Source of the DNA: Gemmatimonadota bacterium | GTDB taxonomy: Bacteria > Gemmatimonadota > Gemmatimonadetes > Gemmatimonadales > GWC2-71-9 | Direction: 5' to 3' | Assembly: GCA_003222195.1 (NCBI GenBank) | Contig: QHVB01000025.1 | Coordinates: 372,001 to 436,000, forward strand | DNA length: 64,000 nt | Shown here: positions 51,483 to 60,411 of the stretch, piece by piece | How positions within the stretch are numbered: the stretch's first letter is position 1 | Layout: every line of letters begins with the position of its first letter | The notes under the pieces: generated by a model | What the model saw: only the letters and a program-made list of their open reading frames with translations | Database searches by the model: none | Told to the model about the DNA's origin: nothing | Program-made: the position numbers and the translations under genes

Positions 51483-53765
51483 ATGCTGCGTCGTCTTTAT
51501 CTGCTTGCGCTTGTCAATGCCGGGCTGGGCAGCACGTTGGCTGCCCAGCGCCCGGCAGCCGACTCGAGCCTCCTCACCGTCGATCGCATCTTCGCGTCGC
51601 CCGAGTTTCGCGGTGGCTCGCTCACGGCGCTCGCCTGGCTGTCGGATGGCACTGGCTACACGACACTGGAGCGGGCGGCCGGCGGCAGGGCCGGTCAGGA
51701 TCTGGTGCGCTACGATGCCGAGACGGGCCTCAAGACGATTCTGGTGCCCGCGGCGCGGCTGGTGCCGCCGGGTGACACGACGCCGCTCAATGTCGAAGAG
51801 TACAGCTGGTCGGCCGACGGCCGCCGCCTGCTCATCTTCACCAACTCGCAGCAGGTGTGGCGCACGAATACGCGCGGCGACTACTGGGTGCTCGATCTCG
51901 CGGGCTGGACGCTCAAGAAGCTCGGCGGCACCGGTCCCGCCTCGACGCTCATGTTCGCGAAGTTCTCGCCCGACGGCGGGCGCGTGGGCTGGGTTCGCTA
52001 CGCCGAGTACAACCTCTACGTCGAGGACATCACGGGCGGCAAGATCACGCAGCTGACGCGCGACGGCTCCCGGACCACGATCAACGGCACGTTCGACTGG
52101 GTGTACGAAGAAGAGCTCGGCTTGCAGGACGGCTGGCGCTGGAATCCCGACGGGCGGTCGATCGCCTACTGGCAGCTCGATGCGACCGGCGTGCGCGACT
52201 TCCTCCTTTATAATGCCACGGACTCGTTGTACGCGTTCACGACCCCGGTGCAGTACCCGAAGGCGGGGCAGACGAACTCTGCCGGTCGAGCGGGCGTGGT
52301 GAGCGCCGCGGGTGGCGAGACGCGTTGGCTGAATATCCCCGGCGATCCGCGAAACAATTACATCGCGCGCTTGGAGTGGGTGCCCGCCAAGGGCGGGTCG
52401 AAGGAGCTCGTCATTCAGCACATGAACCGGCTCCAGGATACGCTGCATGTCATGCTGGCCGACGCGGAGACGGGGCAGGCGCGGACGCTGTTCACCGAAG
52501 CGGACGTGCCGTGGGTCGAGCATTTCGATCAGCTGCAGTTTTTGAACGGCGGGAAGGACATCCTCTGGATGTCGGAGCGCAGCGGCTGGTCGCAGCTGTA
52601 CCTGATACCGCGCGACGGCGGCGCGCCACGACCACTGACGAGCGGAGACTTCGACGTCTTTGGGGTGCAGCGCGTGGACACGATTGGGAAATGGGTCTAC
52701 TACGTCGCCTCACCGGACAACCCGACCCAGCGCTACCTCTATCGCATCAACTATGCGAAGCGTGGGCCCGCGCAACGCCTCACACCCCAGGGCGAATGGG
52801 GCTGGCACAACTACGCGATGTCGCCCGGGAGCCGCTACGCGGTGCACACGTACTCCCGCTTTGGCGTACCGCCGACAATCTCGCTCGTGAGTCTGCCGGA
52901 CAATCGCACGCTGCGTACGCTGGTGGACAACGCGGCGCTCAAGGCGAAACTCGCCGGGCTGCGGCTCGGCGCGACGGAGTTCCGGCAAATCGATATCGGC
53001 ACCGGCATCAAGCTCAACGCCGCCTTCATTAAGCCGCCGAATTTCGACTCCACGGCGCGCCATCCCGTCTTCTTCTATGTCTACGGGGGCCCGGGTTCGC
53101 AGACGGTGACCGACAACTGGGGCGGGCAGAACTACCTCTGGTATCAGATGCTCGCGCAGCGCGGCTACCTCGTGGCGAGCGTCGACAACCGCGGCACGGG
53201 CGCGCGCGGGAAAGCGTGGCGCAAGATCATTTACAAGCAACTGGGGGTCGTGGAGACGCAGGACCAAGCCGCGGCCGCACGGGCGATCGGGCGCTTGCCG
53301 TACGTGGACTCGACGCGCATCGGGATCTGGGGCTGGAGCTACGGCGGGTTCATGACGCTGAATGCGCTGACGCAGGCGCCGGATGTGTATCGCATGGGGA
53401 TCGCCGTCGCGCCGGTGACGCACTGGAAGTACTACGACACGATTTACACGGAGCGGTATAACGGGCTGCCGCAGGACAACGCCGCCGGCTACGACAAGGG
53501 CTCACCGCTCACGTATGCCAAGAACCTGCGAGGGCGTTTGCTCATCGTGCACGGCTCGGGCGACGACAACGTGCATTTCGAGAACACGCTGGCAATGGTC
53601 AACGCGTTCGTCGACGCGAACCGGCCGTTTTCGCTGATGGTGTATCCGAACCGCAATCACGGGATCTATGGCGGCAACACGCGCCAGCATCTGTACACGT
53701 TGCTGACGAAGTTTGTGGAAGACAATCTCCCGGCGACGACGAGAGGCCAAGCCCCCATGCCGTAA
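51483..53765 (+). CDS. S9 family dipeptidyl-peptidase IV-like protease
   Basis: Exported serine peptidase (760 aa) with signal peptide LRRLYLLALVNAGLGSTLAAQ. N-terminal eight-bladed DPP IV propeller (about 60-490, includes WVYEEELGLQDGWRWNPDG, the Glu-Glu helix that binds the substrate N-terminus), then alpha/beta hydrolase: nucleophile in GIWGWSYGGFMTL, Asp in GSGDDNVHFEN and His in YPNRNHGIYGG. Typically removes Xaa-Pro dipeptides from peptides in the periplasm. No partner genes; 36 nt after the preceding gene. Confidence 0.93.
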   Translation: MLRRLYLLALVNAGLGSTLAAQRPAADSSLLTVDRIFASPEFRGGSLTALAWLSDGTGYTTLERAAGGRAGQDLVRYDAETGLKTILVPAARLVPPGDTTPLNVEEYSWSADGRRLLIFTNSQQVWRTNTRGDYWVLDLAGWTLKKLGGTGPASTLMFAKFSPDGGRVGWVRYAEYNLYVEDITGGKITQLTRDGSRTTINGTFDWVYEEELGLQDGWRWNPDGRSIAYWQLDATGVRDFLLYNATDSLYAFTTPVQYPKAGQTNSAGRAGVVSAAGGETRWLNIPGDPRNNYIARLEWVPAKGGSKELVIQHMNRLQDTLHVMLADAETGQARTLFTEADVPWVEHFDQLQFLNGGKDILWMSERSGWSQLYLIPRDGGAPRPLTSGDFDVFGVQRVDTIGKWVYYVASPDNPTQRYLYRINYAKRGPAQRLTPQGEWGWHNYAMSPGSRYAVHTYSRFGVPPTISLVSLPDNRTLRTLVDNAALKAKLAGLRLGATEFRQIDIGTGIKLNAAFIKPPNFDSTARHPVFFYVYGGPGSQTVTDNWGGQNYLWYQMLAQRGYLVASVDNRGTGARGKAWRKIIYKQLGVVETQDQAAAARAIGRLPYVDSTRIGIWGWSYGGFMTLNALTQAPDVYRMGIAVAPVTHWKYYDTIYTERYNGLPQDNAAGYDKGSPLTYAKNLRGRLLIVHGSGDDNVHFENTLAMVNAFVDANRPFSLMVYPNRNHGIYGGNTRQHLYTLLTKFVEDNLPATTRGQAPMP

Positions 53766-53775
53766 CCGCCGCAAC

Positions 53776-53803
53776 TTGACACCCCTTCGTTCGCGGCTAT
53801 ATC
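53776..53803 (+). promoter_or_regulatory. promoter of the sigma/anti-sigma/CHAT/RCC1 operon
   Basis: Perfect TTGACA (53776-53781), 16-bp spacer, TATATC (53798-53803); the GTG at 53828 is 24 nt downstream, with GAGG as a weak ribosome binding site. It looks like a housekeeping promoter rather than an autoregulated ECF promoter. Confidence 0.7.
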
Positions 53804-53827
53804 CGCCTCACCCCCTCGAGGCCGGCC

Positions 53828-54613
53828 GTGGACGATTGGGTCGCCGAGTTGCAGCGGGACAGGTTCGACGCCGCATGGGACCTGTTCCTCGATCGGTACC
53901 GGCGTCTCATCTTCGCAGCGATCCGGCATTACGCCCAGGATTACGACGATGTGATGGACGTGTTCGCGCGCGCGTGCGAGGCGCTGCGCGCGGACGATCT
54001 CCGGCGGCTGCGGTCCTGGGTCGAGCAGCCCGAGCATCGTGCCCGGTTCTCCACCTGGCTCGTCACGGTCGTTCGCCACCTCACCGTCGATTGGTTTCGC
54101 CACCGCGATGGCCGCCGCCGACTGTCCGTCGTTGCCGAGGGACTGCCGCCACTGCGCCGCCGAATCTTCGAGCTCGTCTTCCTGGATCGGCGCAGTCACA
54201 TCGAAGCGTACGAGCTGATCCACGCCGGCGAGGCGCCCACCCTCACGTTTCGGGAATTCCTCAGCGAACTGCGCGCGACCTATCACGCGGTCTCGACGGG
54301 CCGGCGCGGACAGGTCCTCCGCGATCTCGCTCCCGCGTCAGAGGCTGTAGAAGATCTCCCGGCCGATCCCGCCGGTCCGAGCGCGACGGGCGTCGCTGAA
54401 CAGAGTCGACTGCTCGAGCGCGCGCTGGCCATGCTCACTCCAGACGATCGCCTCATCGTGGAGCTGTACGTCCTAGAGGAGCTTCCCGCGGAAACGGTCG
54501 CCAAGGTCCTCGGGCTAGCGAACGCGAAAGCGGTTTACAACCGGTCGTACCGGGCGTTGTCGCTGGTGCGTGAGCAGCTGGAACGCGCCGGCGTGCGGCG
54601 GGAGGACCTGTGA
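53828..54613 (+). CDS. ECF-like sigma-70 family factor with long inter-domain linker
   Basis: A 261-aa sigma factor. Region 2 (about 15-95): FDAAWDLFLDRYRRLIFAAI, DDVMDVFARACEAL and FSTWLVTVVRHLTVDWFRHR; region 4 (about 200-255): LTPDDRLIVELYVLEELPAE and an HTH around TVAKVLGLANAKAVYNRSYR. Between them lies a ~100-residue helical segment, much longer than in standard ECF factors (~190 aa total). GTG start. The anti-sigma gene overlaps its stop by 4 nt, so it is probably held at the membrane until a signal arrives. Confidence 0.85.
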   Translation: MDDWVAELQRDRFDAAWDLFLDRYRRLIFAAIRHYAQDYDDVMDVFARACEALRADDLRRLRSWVEQPEHRARFSTWLVTVVRHLTVDWFRHRDGRRRLSVVAEGLPPLRRRIFELVFLDRRSHIEAYELIHAGEAPTLTFREFLSELRATYHAVSTGRRGQVLRDLAPASEAVEDLPADPAGPSATGVAEQSRLLERALAMLTPDDRLIVELYVLEELPAETVAKVLGLANAKAVYNRSYRALSLVREQLERAGVRREDL

Positions 54614-55299
54614 GCAGTCGGGACCCAGAGGACCGTCTCATGATGCCTGACGAACCCTTCGAGGAGCTGAAGCGCGTGCTCGATACCCGGGTGCGGTCTG
54701 AAGCGCCAACACCGGACTGCCTGCAGGACGATGTCATCGCGGCGTTCGCGGAAGGCTCGCTCGCGCCGGACCTGAGAGCAACGGTGCTCCCACACATCGC
54801 GACGTGCGTGCGGTGCCGGGGGGCGGTGGCGTCGGTAGCGAGAGCGCTCGCCGATCCCGCGGTCGCCCGAGAGCTTGTCGTTTCTCCGACCGACCGCCGC
54901 TGGTACCGCATCGCTGTGCCGCTTGCCGCCGCTGCGGTCCTGCTCCTCCTGCTTGCATCCCCTGGGGCCGACCGGTCGCCCGGACACAGGGGACCGCCAC
55001 CGCCGCCGTCGTCAACGACGCCCGTTCCGCGATCGCCGCTGGGCCTGGTCGCCGCTGTTCGCGATCTCCGTTGGAGCCCGGTCGCGGGGGCGGACCGATA
55101 TCGCGTGACGGTGTTCGACGCCACGGGTGGCGTCGTGTACGCGGCCGAAGCCCCCGATACCGTCATCGCCCTCCCCGATTCTGTCACGCTCGTCCCGGGC
55201 ACTGCGTATCTGTGGAAGGTGGACGCCCGCACCGGCTTTGATCGGTGGGCGACGTCGGAGTTGACGGAATTCCGCGTCGCGGAACCGCGGCGGCGATGA
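54610..55299 (+). CDS. membrane anti-sigma factor with zinc-binding motif and periplasmic Fn3-like domain
   Basis: A 229-aa protein. N-terminal zinc anti-sigma motif: Cys in TPDCLQDDV, then HIATCVRC (His-x3-Cys-x2-Cys). One membrane helix (about 99-117, YRIAVPLAAAAVLLLLLAS), a Pro-rich linker, then a ~75-residue beta-rich domain (LRWSPVAGADRYRVTVFDA, AYLWKVDART) of the Fn3/Ig type outside. The GTG start and ATGA stop overlap both neighbours. It likely sequesters the preceding sigma and senses the periplasm. Confidence 0.82.
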   Translation: MSSRDPEDRLMMPDEPFEELKRVLDTRVRSEAPTPDCLQDDVIAAFAEGSLAPDLRATVLPHIATCVRCRGAVASVARALADPAVARELVVSPTDRRWYRIAVPLAAAAVLLLLLASPGADRSPGHRGPPPPPSSTTPVPRSPLGLVAAVRDLRWSPVAGADRYRVTVFDATGGVVYAAEAPDTVIALPDSVTLVPGTAYLWKVDARTGFDRWATSELTEFRVAEPRRR

Positions 55300-58200
55300 T
55301 CGTCGCTGGGCTTGGGGGTCTCCTCGCTGTTTTGCAATCGCCTGCCTCCGATTCCCTCCGACTGCTCGCTCGCAGCCTACCCCAGACCTCGCTCGTCCTC
55401 GAAGTGCGGCAGCGGCCGCTCGCGGTGCGCGACGCCGTCACCGAGTCGCTGCGGCGCGGGGAGCTGGATGCCGCGGGAAAGATCGCCGCGGCGTACGCGC
55501 TGGCGTGGCGCGACTCGTTTCTGGTGCGCGAGGTTGCGCGCTTTGTCGCGTGGCCGGTGGCGCGACGATCGGCGAAGGTGGCCGTCGACTCCATGCGGCG
55601 GGTGGGCATCAAAGCGTTTGGAGCAGAGGGCCCGCATGCCGCGGTCCTGCTCTGGCAGCGCGCGCTCACGCGCGCAGCGACGAACGGCGACTCGGCGGGA
55701 ATGGCGGCGCTGCTGGGCAACATCGGGGCAGGGTTGCTCGAGGACGGCCTGCTCGACAGTGCGACCACGTACCTCGAACGGGCTCGGGCGCTGGCCGTGG
55801 CGATCGGTGACCTCCGCGTCGAGGCGAATGCCGTTGGGGCCCTGGCCGGCGCACACGAAGAGCGGGGTGATCTCTCAGTAGCGCGCGACGACTACGCCCA
55901 GTCGCTGGCGCTGCGCGACCGCATCGGGGACACGCGGGGCACCGCGGCGGATCACAACAATCTCGGTCTGCTGGTGCAACGGCTCGGTGATCTCGAGGAA
56001 GCGCGGCGGCAGTTCGACACGGCACTGGCGCTCAATCGTCGCGACGGTCGCGACGACGTCGCGGCGACGAACCTGGTCAACCTCGCCGGTCTCGCGAGTC
56101 TCGCCGGAGAGTTCACGCGCGCGGAAGCGCTGTACCGCGACGCCCTCGCGACCTGGCGGGCCCACGAGTCGTGGGCCGATGCCGCGGTCGCGCTCCACGG
56201 ACTCGGCCAGCTCGAGCTGCGCCGCGGCGATTACCCGGCCGCTCGGATGGCGCTGCGCGAGGCGCTCGGGATCTACGCCCGCACCGGGCCTATAGCGGAG
56301 GAGCTGGGTGTGCGGCGCGATCTCGCGGGAGCGCTGGCGGCTGCGGGTGATTTGCAGGGTGCTCGCGACGAACTGAGTCGCGCGCAGCGCCGGGCCGATT
56401 CCACGCGGGCGCCGCCCGGCGCGCGGGCGGGCATCGCGCTGGCCCGCGCGGATCTGGCCTTCGAGTTGAACACGTTGGCCGAGGCGCAGCGCTTGTACGC
56501 GCGCGCGGAGGCGCTGTATCGACTGGGGGCCGAGCCAGTCGGGGAGGCGGCAGCGCAGGAGGGGCGCGCCTTACTGCTGCTGGCGCGGGACGACGCGATC
56601 CACGCCCAGTCGCTACTGGAAACCGCGCTGCGCACGCAGGTGGGAGCGGGAAGCGTGCGCTCCGCTGCTCTGACGCGCGTCTCGCTGGGGCGAGCGGTCA
56701 TGGCGCGTGGCGATACCGCCGCGGCTCGCGGTCATCTGGCGCGAGCAGCGGGCGATCTTGCGCGGGGTGGCGATCCGGTGGCGAGCGCGGCGGCGCTCGG
56801 CGAGTGGGCAGCGCTCGAAGCGCACGCGGGCGCGCCCATCGCCGCCGACTCTCTCTACCGCGCAGCGCTCGACCGACTCGGCGACCGCATCGCGCCGGAA
56901 GTCGCCTGGCAGCTGCATGCAGGCTGGGCGAGCGTGCTGCGCAGCCAGGGCGCGAGCGATCCGGCCGCGCGTGAGCTGCGCAGCGCGCTCACGGAGCTCG
57001 AGCGCCCCAGCCGCTCGCTCGTCCTGCCGGAGCGGCGCTCGGCGTTTCTCGCCGACAAGTGGGACGTGTACGCGCAACTCGCGCTCGTCGAGCGGGACCG
57101 CGGCCGCGTGGGAGCGGCGTTCGAGGCGAGCGAGCGGCTGCGGGCGCGCGAGATGCTGGAGTTGCTCGCACGGGGCCGCATCACGAGCCCGGCCGACACG
57201 GCCGAGGACGTCGTCGCTCGGGAGCAGGACCTGCGCCGCCGCATCGGCGAGCTGACGTACGACTTGGAGAATGCGGAGGCCTCCGACCAGACGCTCCGTG
57301 GATCCGACGTGGCGCTCAACGCCAGCACCACGCGCGAGTCGCTGCTGCGCGCACAAGAGACCTATGCCGACCTTCTGCTCGAAGCGCGCGAGCGTGTGCC
57401 CCGGCATGCTGCCCTGGTCGTGCCAGAAGTCGCCACTTGGCAGACCGTGGCGCGACGACTCGCGCCGCAGTCCGGGTTCATCGAGTACCTCGTGAGCGAG
57501 TCGGCGACGCTCGCCTTCGTCGTGACCCGCGATACGATCGCCGTATTGGATCTTGGCACACGACGGCAGGAACTCCGGCGACTCGTCGACTTCACTCGCG
57601 CGGTCCTCACGCCGCGCGGCGATTCCCTGTGGCGCGCGCCACTGCGACGTCTTTACGCCGCGCTGATCGCGCCGATCGTGCAGACGGGACTGGTCGCCGG
57701 CAAGACGAAATTAGTCCTCGTTCCCCACGCCGAGCTGCAGTACCTGCCATTTGCGGCGTTGATGGATAGCTCCGGTCATTTTCTCGTCGAGCGTTACGAT
57801 CTGGCGATGACGCCTTCTGCGTCGGTCTGGATCGCGCTCGGTGATCGACCGGCCGAGCCTTCTGACGGCGGTGTGTTGGCCTTCGCGCCCCAGGCCGCCA
57901 CTCTGCCCGGGTCGAGTCAGGAAGTGGCGGCGATTCGACGTCTCGCCGGTGCGGATGCCCAGGTCCTGAGCGGCAGCGCCGCGACGGAGTCGGCATTTCG
58001 TCGGCTCGCTCCCACCCGGCGTGTACTGCACCTCGCGACCTACGGCGTCCTCAACAAGCAAAATCCGCTGTTTTCGTTCGTGAAGCTCGCGGCTGAAGGC
58101 GCCGAGGACGGGCGTCTCGAGGTGCACGAGGTGTTTGGTCTGCACCTGGCGGCGGACCTGGTCGTGTTGTCAGCCTGTCAGACCGGGTTGGCGTCGGGTG

Positions 58201-58466
58201 CGCTGGCCGATGTCCCTGCGGGCGACGATTGGGTTGGTCTCACGCGCGCGTTTCTGCATGCTGGAGCCCGGCAGGTGGTGGCGACGCTGTGGCCCGTGGA
58301 TGACTGGGCGACGGCTGCGCTGATGGACCGGTTTTATGGAGTCGGCGATGTCGCGGCCGAGCCGGCGGGCGCGCTCGCTGAGGCACAGCGGGCGCTGATC
58401 AAGATGCCGGCGACGGCGCATCCGTTCTACTGGGCGGGGTTTGTGAGCACGGGGGGCGCGCGGTGA
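55296..58466 (+). CDS. TPR-CHAT domain protein with altered catalytic site
   Basis: A 1056-aa protein. N-terminal hydrophobic segment MIVAGLGGLLAVLQS fits a signal peptide, so export is likely. About 12 TPR-like repeats (roughly 120-580; for example TAADHNNLGLLVQRLGDLEE) lead to a helical stretch and a C-terminal CHAT domain (about 720-1056): KLVLVPHAELQYLPFAAL, HLATYGVLN (912-920), LVVLSACQTG (nucleophile Cys961) and VVATLWPVDDWATAALMDRF. CHAT proteases normally have His-Gly in HLATHG; here Tyr916 replaces that His, so protease activity may be lost or use His912. The ATG overlaps the anti-sigma stop. Confidence 0.88.
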   Translation: MIVAGLGGLLAVLQSPASDSLRLLARSLPQTSLVLEVRQRPLAVRDAVTESLRRGELDAAGKIAAAYALAWRDSFLVREVARFVAWPVARRSAKVAVDSMRRVGIKAFGAEGPHAAVLLWQRALTRAATNGDSAGMAALLGNIGAGLLEDGLLDSATTYLERARALAVAIGDLRVEANAVGALAGAHEERGDLSVARDDYAQSLALRDRIGDTRGTAADHNNLGLLVQRLGDLEEARRQFDTALALNRRDGRDDVAATNLVNLAGLASLAGEFTRAEALYRDALATWRAHESWADAAVALHGLGQLELRRGDYPAARMALREALGIYARTGPIAEELGVRRDLAGALAAAGDLQGARDELSRAQRRADSTRAPPGARAGIALARADLAFELNTLAEAQRLYARAEALYRLGAEPVGEAAAQEGRALLLLARDDAIHAQSLLETALRTQVGAGSVRSAALTRVSLGRAVMARGDTAAARGHLARAAGDLARGGDPVASAAALGEWAALEAHAGAPIAADSLYRAALDRLGDRIAPEVAWQLHAGWASVLRSQGASDPAARELRSALTELERPSRSLVLPERRSAFLADKWDVYAQLALVERDRGRVGAAFEASERLRAREMLELLARGRITSPADTAEDVVAREQDLRRRIGELTYDLENAEASDQTLRGSDVALNASTTRESLLRAQETYADLLLEARERVPRHAALVVPEVATWQTVARRLAPQSGFIEYLVSESATLAFVVTRDTIAVLDLGTRRQELRRLVDFTRAVLTPRGDSLWRAPLRRLYAALIAPIVQTGLVAGKTKLVLVPHAELQYLPFAALMDSSGHFLVERYDLAMTPSASVWIALGDRPAEPSDGGVLAFAPQAATLPGSSQEVAAIRRLAGADAQVLSGSAATESAFRRLAPTRRVLHLATYGVLNKQNPLFSFVKLAAEGAEDGRLEVHEVFGLHLAADLVVLSACQTGLASGALADVPAGDDWVGLTRAFLHAGARQVVATLWPVDDWATAALMDRFYGVGDVAAEPAGALAEAQRALIKMPATAHPFYWAGFVSTGGAR

Positions 58467-60304
58467 GCAAGCACGAATCGCTCGTCCGTCGAACGGGAGA
58501 GTCACGAAACGAGGCCGTTGTGCACTCGTACCTGAAAAACCGCTGTGTCGTGCTGATTCCCGCCCTCCTCGCGTGGACCACTGCCTGCGTGGAGAGCAGT
58601 GGGCCGAAGCAGACGCCAGTCGACACCCTTCCCAACATCGCTGGGCTCACGGTCTCGGCGCCCGTTCCGGTGCCTGCGGGCAGCGCTCATGCGTCCGCCG
58701 CTGTCGTGTCTGTCGACGAGAGTGTGGTCTACATCTCCTTGGCTCCCGGCTCAGTGCCTATGGGCATCAAGGCCACCGTCCGCGCGCTCTCGACTGGCGA
58801 CTCGGTCACCACTGCGGTTGTGAACGGCGGCTTCGATCCGGTTGCCATCTCTGCGAGCATCGGCGATACGATCGCGGTAGCCATCGAACGCTTCGGCTTC
58901 GCGGACCCGATCCGCGCGCTACAAGTCGTCGCAGCGAGACGCGCGCCGGTCGTGGTGCGCACTGACCCGCCGCCGCAAAAGAGGGATGTACCGCTGAACA
59001 GCGTCATGGTAGTCGTGTTCAGCACCCCGCTTGACCCCGCCACGTTGACCACCGGATCGGTTCAGCTCTGGCGCGATGCGACCCCGGTCGCGGGAACGGT
59101 GCGGTTCGCGGACGCCCTGCAGCTCATAGTCGAGTTTCAGCCGCTGAACGTCCTCGATCCTCAGACCGCGTACCATCTCGTCGTCACCCAGAGCATCCGG
59201 GATGTGAACGGTATCGGACTCGAATCGCCCGTTGCTGTGCCGTTTACCACCGCGACCGGTGGGTCAGCCGCGGGCTTGGCGTTCGCTAGCGTAACCGCGG
59301 GGGGCCTGGACGATGCGACAATATCATATGGACTGGCTTTTGGGCATACCTGCGCCCTCACGACAGACGGGGCGGCCTACTGCTGGGGATGGAACGGGTA
59401 CGGACAGCTCGGCGATGGATCGACCACCGACCAATCGGTGCCCATTGCCGTAACCGGTGGCCTCGCGTTCTCGTCGGTCGTCGCCCGCGGAGCGAGGACC
59501 TGCGGCCTCACACCCCGCGGCGCGGCGTTCTGCTGGGGAGGCCAGCCCGTGCTCCAAAGCGACATGAGTTTCGTCGCGCTCGCGGCTGGCGGTTATCACG
59601 ACTGCGGCCTCACCACGGGCGGAGAGGCGTATTGCTGGGGTGAGAACTACTCCGGTCAGCTTGGCAACGGCCGGTCCGGGCCACACCTCGGCAGTGATGC
59701 GGGCTTCGTAAGCGGGGGTCTCGATTTCGTCGCGTTGACGGCCGGGACGTATCACACCTGCGGTCTCGACACAACGGGAGCGGCGTACTGCTGGGGTGAC
59801 AATTTCTACGGCGAGCTCGGCGACGGTTCGAGCAGAGACAGCTCGATTGTCCCGGTGCCCGTAAGCCGTGGGCGCAATTTCGTTGCGCTCCAGGCCGGTT
59901 ACTACCATACGTGTGCCCTCACGGACGCGGGGGCAGCGTACTGCTGGGGGGAATTCTTCGGCTCCGATCCCGTTCTCGTTTCCGCTGGACTTAGCTTCGT
60001 CGCGCTGACTGCCGGGGAGTACCACACCTGCGCGCTCACCGCGGAGGGGGCAGCGTACTGCTGGGGGCGCAACGCACGCGGTCAACTGGGGGACGGCTCC
60101 AACACCGACGCCGCCGTTCCCGTTGCCGTGGCTGGCGGGTTGACTTTTAGTTCGGTCAGCGCGGGGAAGGCGCACACGTGCGGTGTGGCGACGACCGGGA
60201 TCGTCTATTGTTGGGGCGCCAACACCTTCGGGCAACTTGGAAACGGTGCGTTGGGGGTTGGCGTCAGTAGCAGCCGGCCTGTGAAGGTTGCTGGGCAGCC
60301 GTGA
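58463..60304 (+). CDS. RCC1-repeat lipoprotein with Ig-like N-terminal domain
   Basis: A 613-aa protein from the GTG overlapping the CHAT stop; a GTG at 58520 preceded by ACGAGG gives a cleaner signal peptide ending LLAWTTAC, whose Cys would be lipidated. About 60-270 are beta-rich, including a Big_5-like module (NSVMVVVFSTPLDPATLTTG). The C-terminal ~330 residues hold seven RCC1-type blades, most with HTCALT...AAYCWG and GQLGDGS. Each blade carries two cysteines about 10 residues apart. Propeller lipoproteins of this type are usually surface or outer-membrane proteins; here the operon suggests a part of an envelope signalling system. Confidence 0.85.
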   Translation: MSKHESLVRRTGESRNEAVVHSYLKNRCVVLIPALLAWTTACVESSGPKQTPVDTLPNIAGLTVSAPVPVPAGSAHASAAVVSVDESVVYISLAPGSVPMGIKATVRALSTGDSVTTAVVNGGFDPVAISASIGDTIAVAIERFGFADPIRALQVVAARRAPVVVRTDPPPQKRDVPLNSVMVVVFSTPLDPATLTTGSVQLWRDATPVAGTVRFADALQLIVEFQPLNVLDPQTAYHLVVTQSIRDVNGIGLESPVAVPFTTATGGSAAGLAFASVTAGGLDDATISYGLAFGHTCALTTDGAAYCWGWNGYGQLGDGSTTDQSVPIAVTGGLAFSSVVARGARTCGLTPRGAAFCWGGQPVLQSDMSFVALAAGGYHDCGLTTGGEAYCWGENYSGQLGNGRSGPHLGSDAGFVSGGLDFVALTAGTYHTCGLDTTGAAYCWGDNFYGELGDGSSRDSSIVPVPVSRGRNFVALQAGYYHTCALTDAGAAYCWGEFFGSDPVLVSAGLSFVALTAGEYHTCALTAEGAAYCWGRNARGQLGDGSNTDAAVPVAVAGGLTFSSVSAGKAHTCGVATTGIVYCWGANTFGQLGNGALGVGVSSSRPVKVAGQP

Positions 60305-60389
60305 TGACCACGTGGCTGGCCGTGACAGAACCTGGATGTCTTCCTGAGCACGCGGACACGGAGACCTGAGTAAGAAGCCGGTCGAGGAG

Positions 60390-60411
60390 AAAAAAGGACG
60401 CCTATACGTCC
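60390..60411 (-). terminator. intrinsic terminator overlapping the PP2C stop codon
   Basis: On the minus strand GGACG (60411-60407), loop TATAGG, CGTCC (60400-60396), then six T (60395-60390). The TAG stop of the phosphatase gene is in the loop. Confidence 0.7.
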
